64,000 nucleotides of DNA. Origin: an uncultured Bacteroides sp. Its GTDB lineage: Bacteria > Bacteroidota > Bacteroidia > Bacteroidales > Bacteroidaceae. Of this stretch, positions 8,453 through 16,823 are shown one piece after another. The stretch lies in NCBI GenBank assembly GCA_944319875.1, contig CALUFR010000101.1, positions 1-64,000 of the forward strand, read 5' to 3'. Each line of letters begins with the position of its first letter. Position 1 is the stretch's first letter. Under the pieces are notes generated by a model, which was given only the letters and a program-made list of their open reading frames with translations, was not told the DNA's origin and made no database searches. A program made the position numbers and the translations under genes.

Positions 8453-9943
8453 ATGAATACAAAGTACCTGAAAATCAATTCCGCTGATAATGTTGCGGTA
8501 GCCATCCTGCCCTTAAAAGCCGGTGAAACGATTACGGTGGACGGACAAAATATCACGCTAAACGAAGACATCCCCGCCGGACACAAATTTGCGCTGAAAG
8601 ACCTGGCCGAAGGCGAGAATGTCATCAAATACGGTTATCCCATCGGACATGCGCGCGAAGCCCGGAAGCAGGGCGACTGGATGAACGAAAACAACATCAA
8701 GACCAACCTGTCCGGCTTGTTGGAATATACCTACCACCCCGTAGACGCCAGTCTGGACATTGCCGACCGGAAACTGACGTTCAAAGGCTATCGCCGCAAA
8801 AACGGTGACGTGGGGGTGCGCAACGAAATATGGATTATCCCCACCGTGGGCTGCGTGAACGGCATCGCCAACCAATTGGCCGAAAGCCTGCGCAAGGAAA
8901 CAGGCGGTGCAGGCGTGGATGCCATCATGGCCTATCCGCATAACTACGGCTGCTCACAGCTGGGCGCTGACCACGAAAACACAAAAAAAATCCTACGCGA
9001 CATGGTGCTTCATCCTAACGCCGGCGCCGTGCTCGTTGTCAGCCTGGGATGCGAAAACAATCAGCCCGACGTATTCCGTGAGTTTCTGGGCGAATATGAC
9101 CACGACCGCGTGAAATTCATGGTGACCCAGAAAGTGGACGACGAATTTGAAGAAGGCATGAAGCTGCTGCGCGAACTTTATGCCAAGGCATCGCAAGACG
9201 TACGCAAAGACATTCCGCTGAGCGAACTGCGCGTGGGTCTGAAGTGCGGTGGTTCGGACGGCTTCTCGGGCATCACGGCCAATCCGCTGCTCGGCATGTT
9301 CTCCGACTTCCTCGTGGCACAAGGAGGCACAACGGTGCTGACCGAAGTGCCCGAAATGTTCGGTGCGGAAACCATCCTGATGAACCGTTGCCGCAACCGT
9401 GAGTTGTTTGACCAAACCGTGAAACTCATCAACGACTTCAAGGAATACTTCCTGAGCCACGGCGAACCCGTAGGCGAGAACCCCTCGCCGGGCAACAAAG
9501 CAGGTGGCATCTCCACCTTGGAGGACAAAGCGCTGGGCTGCACGCAGAAATGCGGCAAGAGCTACGTGGAAGGCGTCATGGCCTACGGTGAACGCCTGCA
9601 AGTGAAAGGCCTCAACCTGCTCTCCGCTCCGGGCAACGACCTCGTAGCCGCCACGGCCCTGGCTTCCTGCGGTTGCCACATGGTGCTCTTCACCACCGGA
9701 CGCGGAACGCCCTTCGGCACGTACGTGCCTACCATGAAAATCTCCACCAACTCCAACTTGGCTAAGCATAAACCGGGCTGGATTGACTTCAATGCCGGTG
9801 TCATTCTGGAAAACGAGCCGATGGAACAGACCTGCGAACGCTTCATCGACTACATTATCCGCGTGGCCAGCGGCGAGCCGGTGAACAACGAGAAGAAAGG
9901 TTACAAAGAAATAGCCATCTTCAAAAACGGAGTGACGCTTTAA
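8453..9943 (+). CDS. uxaA: Altronate dehydratase
   Basis: A 496-residue enzyme that dehydrates D-altronate to 2-keto-3-deoxygluconate in galacturonate breakdown. An N-terminal SAF domain (about residues 10-85, with AGHKFALKDLAEGENVIKYG) precedes the UxaA catalytic domain, which starts GYRRKNGDVGVRNEIW and carries conserved cysteines, fitting a metal-dependent dehydratase. Length matches E. coli UxaA. It follows the regulator gene by 30 bases and touches the antiporter gene (TAATG), so the three are probably co-transcribed. Its product feeds kdgK and eda on the other strand. Galactarate dehydratase is a related family but the SAF-UxaA layout and length fit UxaA better. Confidence 0.93.
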   Translation: MNTKYLKINSADNVAVAILPLKAGETITVDGQNITLNEDIPAGHKFALKDLAEGENVIKYGYPIGHAREARKQGDWMNENNIKTNLSGLLEYTYHPVDASLDIADRKLTFKGYRRKNGDVGVRNEIWIIPTVGCVNGIANQLAESLRKETGGAGVDAIMAYPHNYGCSQLGADHENTKKILRDMVLHPNAGAVLVVSLGCENNQPDVFREFLGEYDHDRVKFMVTQKVDDEFEEGMKLLRELYAKASQDVRKDIPLSELRVGLKCGGSDGFSGITANPLLGMFSDFLVAQGGTTVLTEVPEMFGAETILMNRCRNRELFDQTVKLINDFKEYFLSHGEPVGENPSPGNKAGGISTLEDKALGCTQKCGKSYVEGVMAYGERLQVKGLNLLSAPGNDLVAATALASCGCHMVLFTTGRGTPFGTYVPTMKISTNSNLAKHKPGWIDFNAGVILENEPMEQTCERFIDYIIRVASGEPVNNEKKGYKEIAIFKNGVTL

Positions 9944-11250
9944 TGAAAAACGAAGAGATGCAAGAAGCCGGCCAACCCCGGCAGGGAAGCTGGTGGGCAC
10001 TCAGTCCGCTTGGCGTGTTCCTCTGCCTCTACCTCGTGACATCGCTGCTGATGAATGACTTCTACAAGATGCCCATCACCGTGGCTTTCTTGTTTTCGTC
10101 GTGCTATGCCGTAGCCATTACCCGCAGCTTGAAGCTGGAAGAGCGCATTTACCAGTTTTCCCTGGGCGCGAGCAACAAGAACATCCTGCTGATGATCTGG
10201 ATTTTTGTACTGGCCGGCGCCTTCGCCCAAAGCGCCAAGCAGATGGGAGCCATTGACGCTACCGTCAACCTGACTCTTTATATCCTGCCGGACAATCTGC
10301 TGCTGGCCGGCATTTTCCTGGCCTCCTGCTTCATCTCGCTTTCCATCGGAACCAGCGTGGGTACCATCGTAGCCCTGACACCCGTAGCGGTCGGTCTGGC
10401 AGAAAAAACCGGTGTTGACCCGGCCTATATGACCGCCATTGTAGTGGGCGGCTCCTTCTTTGGCGACAACCTCTCGTTCATCTCCGACACCACCATCGCC
10501 TCGACGCGCACTCAAGAATGCGTGATGACGGACAAGTTCCGCGTCAACTGCCTCATCGTAGCCCCCGCCGCCTTAATTGTGCTGGGTGTCTATATTTTCC
10601 AGGGGCTGAACGTCAGTACACCGCCCCAAACCGAAAGTATCCAATGGCTTAAGGTGCTCCCCTACCTCATTGTATTGGGCACCGCCGTAGCGGGAATCAA
10701 CGTCATGCTGGTTCTGATGCTGGGCATCGTGTCCACAGGCCTCATCGGTTTTCTGACGGGCATGTCGTTTTTCGACTGGTTCGGTGCCATGGGTTCGGGC
10801 ATTATCGGCATGGGCGAGCTCATCATCATCACCCTGCTGGCAGGCGGCATGCTCGAACTGATACGCTTCAACGGTGGCATCGACTTCATCATCACCCGCC
10901 TCACCCGTCACGTCAAAGGCAAACGGGGTGCCGAGCTGAGCATCGCAGCCCTAGTGAGTATCGCCAACCTATGCACAGCCAACAATACCATTGCCATTAT
11001 CACCACCGGCCCCATCGCCCGCAACATCGCCCTGCGCTTCCGGTTGGACCGACGAAAGACGGCCAGCATCCTCGATACCTTTTCATGCCTGACGCAAAGC
11101 CTCATTCCCTATGGAGCACAGATGCTCATCGCGGCCGGACTCGCGTCCATCTCGCCCTTGAGCATTATCGGAAGCCTCTACTATCCTTTCTGCATGGGAC
11201 TTTTCGCCCTGCTGTCCATTCTGTTGAGATACCCGAAGAGATATTCCTGA
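9943..11250 (+). CDS. NhaC-family Na+/H+ antiporter-like transporter
   Basis: A 435-residue inner-membrane protein with about ten to eleven hydrophobic segments. The stretch GGSFFGDNLSFISDTTIAS (about residues 167-185) is typical of NhaC-type antiporters. Its start overlaps the uxaA stop by one base (TAATG), so it is translationally coupled to the dehydratase. The family exchanges Na+ for H+, sometimes with an organic acid such as malate/lactate. Coupling to uxaA raises the possibility that it moves a uronate or a product acid, but the sequence alone does not show this. Confidence 0.85.
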   Translation: MKNEEMQEAGQPRQGSWWALSPLGVFLCLYLVTSLLMNDFYKMPITVAFLFSSCYAVAITRSLKLEERIYQFSLGASNKNILLMIWIFVLAGAFAQSAKQMGAIDATVNLTLYILPDNLLLAGIFLASCFISLSIGTSVGTIVALTPVAVGLAEKTGVDPAYMTAIVVGGSFFGDNLSFISDTTIASTRTQECVMTDKFRVNCLIVAPAALIVLGVYIFQGLNVSTPPQTESIQWLKVLPYLIVLGTAVAGINVMLVLMLGIVSTGLIGFLTGMSFFDWFGAMGSGIIGMGELIIITLLAGGMLELIRFNGGIDFIITRLTRHVKGKRGAELSIAALVSIANLCTANNTIAIITTGPIARNIALRFRLDRRKTASILDTFSCLTQSLIPYGAQMLIAAGLASISPLSIIGSLYYPFCMGLFALLSILLRYPKRYS

Positions 11251-11305
11251 TGTAACACTCTAAAGAGTCACCAAACACACATTTTACAGATTTTCTGCAC
11301 ATTTA

Positions 11306-11337
11306 CTTGGCAGTCAAAAAGAAAATACTTACTTTTG
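11306..11337 (+). promoter_or_regulatory. Promoter of rpsP
   Basis: CTTG at 11306-11309, a 20-base gap, and TACTTTTG at 11330-11337, leaving a leader of about 55 bases before the rpsP start. Confidence 0.65.
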
Positions 11338-11395
11338 CACCCGCTATTACGAGTTAGTAGCATATTCAAATCATTTATTAAACTAATAAACATTT

Positions 11396-11950
11396 ATGGC
11401 AACAAAAATCAGATTGCAAAGACACGGACGTAAAGGTTATGCCTTCTACTCCATCGTCATTGCCGACTCAAGAGCACCACGTGATGGTAAATTTATTGAA
11501 AAGCTGGGTACGTACAACCCCAACACAAATCCTGCCACAGTAGATTTGAACTTTGACCGCGCATTGAAGTGGGTGATGACCGGTGCACAACCTACTGACA
11601 CTGTCCGCAACATTCTTTCCCGTGAAGGTGTCTACATGAAGAAGCACCTGCTGGGCGGTGTAGCCAAGGGCGCATTTGGCGAAGCGGAAGCAGAAGCCAA
11701 GTTCGAAGCTTGGAAAAACAACAAGCAGAGCGGACTGGCCGCACTGAAGGCAAAGCAGGAAGAAGCCAAGAAGGCTGAAGCCAAAGCACGCCTCGACGCT
11801 GAGAAAAAGGTGAATGAAGCAAAGGCAAAGGCCGTAGCAGAGAAGAAGGCCGCTGAAGAAGCTGCAAAAGCAGCTGAAGAAGCAGCCAAGGCTACCGAAG
11901 AAGCAACCGAAGCTCCCGCTGCCGAAGCTGAGATTCCCGCAGCCGAATAA
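11396..11950 (+). CDS. rpsP: 30S ribosomal protein S16 with long C-terminal extension
   Basis: A 184-residue S16. The first ~80 residues are the conserved core ([20 protein letters not shown] and TYNPNT), which binds 16S rRNA during small-subunit assembly. After about residue 105 the protein becomes a charged, alanine-rich helix of repeated Lys/Glu/Ala blocks ending in a Glu/Pro/Ala tail; E. coli S16 has only 82 residues. Long tails of this type are known in Bacteroidetes. The gene stands alone between its own promoter and a strong terminator. Confidence 0.96.
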   Translation: MATKIRLQRHGRKGYAFYSIVIADSRAPRDGKFIEKLGTYNPNTNPATVDLNFDRALKWVMTGAQPTDTVRNILSREGVYMKKHLLGGVAKGAFGEAEAEAKFEAWKNNKQSGLAALKAKQEEAKKAEAKARLDAEKKVNEAKAKAVAEKKAAEEAAKAAEEAAKATEEATEAPAAEAEIPAAE

Positions 11951-11982
11951 AAAAACATACATACTTATTTCAAACAAACAAG

Positions 11983-12022
11983 AAAAGAGGGCAGGTCTTC
12001 ACGGACCTGCCCTCTTTTCTTT
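11983..12022 (+). terminator. Rho-independent terminator of rpsP
   Basis: A perfect 15-base stem (arms 11983-11997 and 12004-12018, AAAAGAGGGCAGGTC) with a six-base loop and a following CTTTT. It is 32 bases after the rpsP stop. Confidence 0.9.
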
Positions 12023-12097
12023 TGCGAGACTTCCCTGCAAAATTTGAAATCTTTTCCCTATCTTTGCCCGCGTCACTTTTAAACTTATAATAAAACA

Positions 12098-13195
12098 ATG
12101 AAAAAACTGATTTACTTATTCGCTGCAGCCGCCGTATTGGCTGCATGTAACGGCAACAAGGGTTATACTGTAACCGGTACGGTAGAAGGAGCCGCCGACG
12201 GCGACACCGTATATCTGAAAAAGGTGGAAGGCCGCCAGCTTGTCAGCCTCGACTCGACCGTCATCAAGAACGGAACATTCACGTTCAAAGGCACACAGGA
12301 CATGGTTGTCAACCGGTACATCACGTATGCCGCACTGGGCAAGGAACCGCTGCTGATAGATTTCTTCCTTGAAAACGGACAAATCAACATCAACCTGACC
12401 CTCAACAACGATGCGGCTACCGGCACGCCTAACAACGACATCTACCAGGCCGTCCGCACCCAACTCAATGACCTGAACAGACAAATCATAGCTACTTATG
12501 AAGCCTTGGCCACTGACTCAACCCTCACCGATGAACAACGCAATGCCAAAGGACAGGAAATCGAAGCTTTGCAAAACAAGACTGTCAGCGTCATGAAGGA
12601 TGCCATCAGCCAAAACATCACCAACGCCGTAGGTATCCACCTGCTGAAGCAGAACTTCTACTACATGGGCGTGGAGGAGCTGGATCCGTTGATGCCGCAA
12701 ATCCCCGCCGCCTACGACAACGATGAAACTATCATCAAAATCAAAAACAATGTAGAAAAGATGAAGGCCACGGCTGTAGGACAGAAGTTCACCGACTTTG
12801 AAATGCAGACTCCCGAAGGAAAGACCGTCAAACTGTCCGACTACGTTGGCAAGGGGAAAGTAGTGCTCGTTGACTTTTGGGCAAGCTGGTGTGGTCCCTG
12901 CCGCCGTGAAATGCCCAACTTGGTGGAAGCCTATAAACTTTATAAGAATAAGAACTTCGAGATTGTAGGCGTGTCGCTCGATCAGAACGGTGACGCCTGG
13001 AAAGCCGCCATCAAACAGCTCAACATCACTTGGCCGCAGATGTCCGACCTGAAGTACTGGAACTGCGAAGGAGCCAAACTTTATGCCGTAAGCAGCATTC
13101 CTCACACCGTGTTGATTGACGGCGAAGGCACCATCATCGCACGCGGCCTCCACGGCGAAGGTTTGCTGGAAAAGCTGGCCGAAGTGCTGAAATAA
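12098..13195 (+). CDS. Thiol-disulfide lipoprotein (DUF4369 plus thioredoxin/AhpC-TSA domain)
   Basis: A 365-residue lipoprotein. The signal peptide ends with a lipobox (VLAAC, lipidated C17). Residues ~22-110 match the DUF4369 beta domain that precedes thioredoxin domains in Bacteroidetes, and residues ~225-365 form a TlpA/ResA-like thioredoxin fold with WASWCGPC at 261-268 (C265, C268). It probably reduces or exchanges disulfides in the periplasm, anchored in a membrane. A -7 element TATCTTTG at 12059-12066 lies just upstream, though a good -33 element is not apparent. Confidence 0.9.
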   Translation: MKKLIYLFAAAAVLAACNGNKGYTVTGTVEGAADGDTVYLKKVEGRQLVSLDSTVIKNGTFTFKGTQDMVVNRYITYAALGKEPLLIDFFLENGQININLTLNNDAATGTPNNDIYQAVRTQLNDLNRQIIATYEALATDSTLTDEQRNAKGQEIEALQNKTVSVMKDAISQNITNAVGIHLLKQNFYYMGVEELDPLMPQIPAAYDNDETIIKIKNNVEKMKATAVGQKFTDFEMQTPEGKTVKLSDYVGKGKVVLVDFWASWCGPCRREMPNLVEAYKLYKNKNFEIVGVSLDQNGDAWKAAIKQLNITWPQMSDLKYWNCEGAKLYAVSSIPHTVLIDGEGTIIARGLHGEGLLEKLAEVLK

Positions 13196-13230
13196 TTCAA
13201 TCCTAAAAACATGTGGAGTAACTCCACAAA

Positions 13231-13278
13231 AAAATCCCTTCCACAGTTCTCTCATCTGATTGCTGTGGAAGGGATTTT
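13231..13278. terminator. Bidirectional terminator between convergent genes
   Basis: A perfect 16-base inverted repeat (AAAATCCCTTCCACAG at 13231-13246 with its complement at 13263-13278). Flanking A and T runs let it work in both directions, ending the thioredoxin lipoprotein gene and the phosphohexomutase gene. A small hairpin TGTGGAG-TAA-CTCCACA precedes it at 13212-13228. Confidence 0.85.
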
Positions 13279-13297
13279 CTTATTACGGTTATCTATA

Positions 13298-15037
13298 TCA
13301 GATACCCAGCGAAGCGCGCACCGCTTTCACTTTCTCTTCGGCATCGACATTGACTTTGGCGTAGCACTTCGGGCAACCCATCTCGCCCTTCACCTCAATG
13401 TAGAATTTAATCTTCGGTTCCGTACCCGAGGGGCGAACGGAAATTTTCGTTCCGTCTTCCGTGAAGTACTGGAGCACATTAGAAGGTTCAGGCATATTGA
13501 GATCGCTCACCTTTCCCGCAGCGTCCGTAGCCTTCAGGGTCTTGTAGTCCTTTATGAGTGCCACCTTCGAGCCACCGATTTCCTTCGGCGGATTGGCGCG
13601 GAAGTTGTCCATCATGGCTTTAATCTCATCGGCACCGCTCTTGCCCGGCTTCACTACGTTGACGGTCGTTTCCTTGGAGAAGCCATATTCCACGTAGATG
13701 CCCATCAGTATGTCATACAGCGTCTTGCCTTGGTCTTTGGCCCAAGCGCAAATCTCAGCCAGCAATGAGCAGGCGGATACGGCGTCCTTGTCACGCACAA
13801 AATCCTCGGCCAGGAAGCCGTAGCTCTCTTCACCGCCACCGATATACTGCTGCTTGCCCTCGCGCAGACGGATCTCGCGGGCAATCCACTTGAAGCCGGT
13901 GTAACAGTCGAGCATCTCGACATGGTTCTTGTCGGCCACGGCCTTGATAAGTTCGGTTGTCACGATAGTCTTTACGATGAAGTCACCCGGCTGCATCTTG
14001 CCCGTAGCCAGACGGTTCTTTATGATATAGTAGAGGAAGAGCAGACAAGTCTGGTTGCCGTTGATGAGCACCCACTCGCCCTTATCGTCCTTGCAAGCCA
14101 TACCTACACGGTCGGCGTCAGGATCGCTGGCCATCACGATATCTGCATCTATTTCCTTGGCCAGCTTGATGGCCAGGGTCAGTGCCTCTGCATTTTCCGG
14201 ATTGGGTGAAACCACCGTCGGGAAGTTTCCGTCCTTTACCATCTGCGATTCCACGCAATGCACGTTCTCGAAACCCCAAAGTTTCAGCGATGCGGGGATG
14301 AGCGCACGTCCGGCACCATGCAGCGGTGTATAAACGATACTCAGGTCTTTCTGGCGCTTGATGACTTCGGGATCGATGGAAATGGAGTGAACTTTCTCCA
14401 GATAAGCCTTGTCCACATCCTCACCGATAATCTGAATGAGGTCCTTGTTGCCGTTGAACTTAATGTCGGCCACTTTCACCTTGTTCACCTCGTCGATGAT
14501 ACCCGTGTCGTGCGGTGCCAATACCTGCGCACCGTCATCCCAATAAGCCTTATAACCGTTGTATTCGTGCGGATTATGGCTGGCGGTGATGTTGATACCG
14601 CTCTGACATCCCAAGTGACGGATGGCAAAAGACACTTCGGGCGTGGGACGCAGGTCGTCGAACAAATAGACTTTGATGCCATTGGCCGAGAAGATATCAG
14701 CCGAGATTTCGGCAAACTTGCGGCTGTTGTTGCGGCAGTCGTGGCCTACGACTACAGAGATAGACTGACCGGCAAAACATTTGTTCAGGTAATTGGCCAG
14801 ACCTTGCGTAGCGGCACCTACCGTATAGATATTCATGCGGTTGCTACCCGCACCCATGATGCCGCGCAGACCACCTGTACCAAACTCCAAATCCTTATAG
14901 AAACATTCTATCAGTTCCGTCTTATCGCTGTTGTCCAACATTTTTCTTACTTCAGCCTGAGTCTCAGCATCATAAGCCGGACCGAGCCACTCCTGTGCCT
15001 TCACAGTCACTTGTTTAATCAAATCTTGATTTTCCAT
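13298..15037 (-). CDS. Phospho-sugar mutase (phosphoglucomutase/phosphomannomutase)
   Basis: A 579-residue cytoplasmic alpha-D-phosphohexomutase that interconverts hexose 1- and 6-phosphates. The phosphoserine loop TASHNP is at 151-156 (S153), the metal loop DPDADR at 305-310, the sugar-binding GGEES motif near 405 and the phosphate-binding RPSGTEPKIKFY near the C-terminus. The last 30 residues hold an extra CPKC pair of unknown purpose. I start at ATG 15037 (MENQDL); a longer frame from 15079 reads into the leader. Substrate preference (glucose or mannose) cannot be read from the motifs. Confidence 0.93.
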   Translation of the reverse strand: MENQDLIKQVTVKAQEWLGPAYDAETQAEVRKMLDNSDKTELIECFYKDLEFGTGGLRGIMGAGSNRMNIYTVGAATQGLANYLNKCFAGQSISVVVGHDCRNNSRKFAEISADIFSANGIKVYLFDDLRPTPEVSFAIRHLGCQSGINITASHNPHEYNGYKAYWDDGAQVLAPHDTGIIDEVNKVKVADIKFNGNKDLIQIIGEDVDKAYLEKVHSISIDPEVIKRQKDLSIVYTPLHGAGRALIPASLKLWGFENVHCVESQMVKDGNFPTVVSPNPENAEALTLAIKLAKEIDADIVMASDPDADRVGMACKDDKGEWVLINGNQTCLLFLYYIIKNRLATGKMQPGDFIVKTIVTTELIKAVADKNHVEMLDCYTGFKWIAREIRLREGKQQYIGGGEESYGFLAEDFVRDKDAVSACSLLAEICAWAKDQGKTLYDILMGIYVEYGFSKETTVNVVKPGKSGADEIKAMMDNFRANPPKEIGGSKVALIKDYKTLKATDAAGKVSDLNMPEPSNVLQYFTEDGTKISVRPSGTEPKIKFYIEVKGEMGCPKCYAKVNVDAEEKVKAVRASLGI

Positions 15038-15087
15038 AAAGTTTATTCTTATTAAAGGTTGAAATATAATCCATTTCACTTCACCGA

Positions 15088-15118
15088 CAAAGATAGCCAG
15101 ATAAAATGAACAAACAAA
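15088..15118 (-). promoter_or_regulatory. Promoter of the phosphohexomutase gene
   Basis: Minus strand: TTTG at 15118-15115, a 19-base gap, TATCTTTG at 15095-15088. It directly abuts the end of the upstream C69 peptidase gene. Confidence 0.7.
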
Positions 15119-16762
15119 TTATTCGGGAATTTTATATCGGTCGCCCGTCTGTTTTACATATTCATCCAGGAAATCCTTGGGATACCCCGGGCGGATGACA
15201 CCGGCCGGCTGACCAATGGAGTTACGTTCGAACTTGCCGTCTTTCACGCGCTTCACCACGCCGTCATTATACTTGACTATCAGGAATTCGCCAAGACGCC
15301 TCCAGGCATCGTGCGTACTTTGGGCCGTCATCACGGTGTAGTTCGTCAGCAGTTCTTTGGCCTGTTCGGGAGACGTTTCCAGTAACTTAATCGCCGCTGC
15401 CTCAATACCCTCCTGTGCCTGGTTGAAAGTAGTCTCTATCTCGGTCTGCAGAGCACGCACGTCGCCCATCATCAGGTCATAACGCGGATATACCATATTG
15501 GACACCCAGTTGAACACCCAGAAAGAGGACTTCCAAGAGAAGGTAATATAGTCAGCACCGTCCACACGGGTGTAACACTCGGGCACACGGGTGGCACAAC
15601 AATAGACAGGCGTGAAGACCGTCATATTGGCATCGTCCAAGCCGAACCACAGCACTCCGCCCACGGGGTCAGGTAAGTTTTCGCGCATCTGCGCCACGAA
15701 TACAAAGCCGCTCTGCTGCGTGGAGATGGGACGTTCATTGAAGTATTTCTGTCCGTTCACTTCAAACTCCAGCGGCGATAGGCGGTAAGGAGCATGGTAG
15801 GGGCCGGCACCGAAATCCTTGGAAATGTCGAGAGCCGTGCCTTCGTAGTGATCGCGCATGGCGTTCTTCACATCCTGTACGGAAATCTTGCGGTTGGGCT
15901 TCACGTAGAGAGGCATCGGCTCGTCGGTCTTTCCCTCAATGTAGGGCAGAAACTCCGCGCCACGGTCGGTAAACATGTTGAAGTAGCTCCACACACGGGC
16001 CTCGCAATAGCGGCGTGCGCCGAAGTCAAGGGGTGCATAAGCTTTGGAAAAACTGAAATCCTTGTTCACACCGTCGAAGTAGCCTTTCTCACGAGCAAAG
16101 GAAATGACATCGGGCGCATACATGCAATTCTCCTTGTCGTCCATGTCGAACTGATGGATGCGGCTATGATTGGCATGGGCCGAAATGCAGTCGTCGGGCA
16201 CGCGGACAGCCACCCACACGGCACCACGCACCCCGGGTCCCTTGCCTATCATCTCCATAATCCACACTTCATTGGGATCGGCGATGGTAAAAGACTCACC
16301 GCTGCTGTAGTAGCCATATTCCTGCACCAGTTCGGTCATCACTTTGATGGCCTCGCGCGCCGTGCGCGAGCGTTGCAGTCCCAAGTAAATCAGGCTACCA
16401 TAGTCGATGACGCCCGTCGTGTCTACCAGCTCGGGACGCCCGCCAAAAGTGGTTTCACCGATAGTCAGTTGGAATTCGTTCATGTTGCCCACCACGTTGT
16501 ACGTCTGACGTGCCTGCTCTATCTGACCCAGATATTTACCCGTGTCCCACTCGTAGACGTTCATCATCGTACCCTTCTTGTGCATGCCTGCGGGGTAATG
16601 GTACAGCTCGCCGAACAATGAATAAGAGTCGGCCGAATAGGAAATAATGGTCGAACCGTCGGCCGACACATTCTTGCCCACAATCAGATTGGTGCAGGCC
16701 GGCACATCGGCTACGGCTACCGCCATGCAAAGGATGGCAAGAGTCAATCTTCTAATTTTCAT
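15119..16762 (-). CDS. C69-family dipeptidase, exported
   Basis: A 547-residue peptidase of family C69 (N-terminal nucleophile type). Residues 1-22 are a signal peptide; cleavage would leave C23 of ACTNLIVGK as the N-terminal cysteine nucleophile, followed by the family pattern GSTIISYSADSY. It probably hydrolyses dipeptides in the periplasm. I start at ATG 16762 because the signal peptide begins there; an in-frame extension to 16864 would run into the M23 gene. It follows the M23 peptidase gene by 61 bases on the same strand, and the pair may act together in cell-wall peptide turnover. Confidence 0.92.
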   Translation of the reverse strand: MKIRRLTLAILCMAVAVADVPACTNLIVGKNVSADGSTIISYSADSYSLFGELYHYPAGMHKKGTMMNVYEWDTGKYLGQIEQARQTYNVVGNMNEFQLTIGETTFGGRPELVDTTGVIDYGSLIYLGLQRSRTAREAIKVMTELVQEYGYYSSGESFTIADPNEVWIMEMIGKGPGVRGAVWVAVRVPDDCISAHANHSRIHQFDMDDKENCMYAPDVISFAREKGYFDGVNKDFSFSKAYAPLDFGARRYCEARVWSYFNMFTDRGAEFLPYIEGKTDEPMPLYVKPNRKISVQDVKNAMRDHYEGTALDISKDFGAGPYHAPYRLSPLEFEVNGQKYFNERPISTQQSGFVFVAQMRENLPDPVGGVLWFGLDDANMTVFTPVYCCATRVPECYTRVDGADYITFSWKSSFWVFNWVSNMVYPRYDLMMGDVRALQTEIETTFNQAQEGIEAAAIKLLETSPEQAKELLTNYTVMTAQSTHDAWRRLGEFLIVKYNDGVVKRVKDGKFERNSIGQPAGVIRPGYPKDFLDEYVKQTGDRYKIPE

Positions 16763-16823
16763 AATTGATACTTTATTAATTGAGAGTTGATAATTGATAA
16801 CTGAAAAATCATTCTTCTGCCTC

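Noticed and set aside
8993..10000. 335-codon minus-strand open frame
   Set aside because: Antisense shadow of uxaA, with no start context or family pattern.
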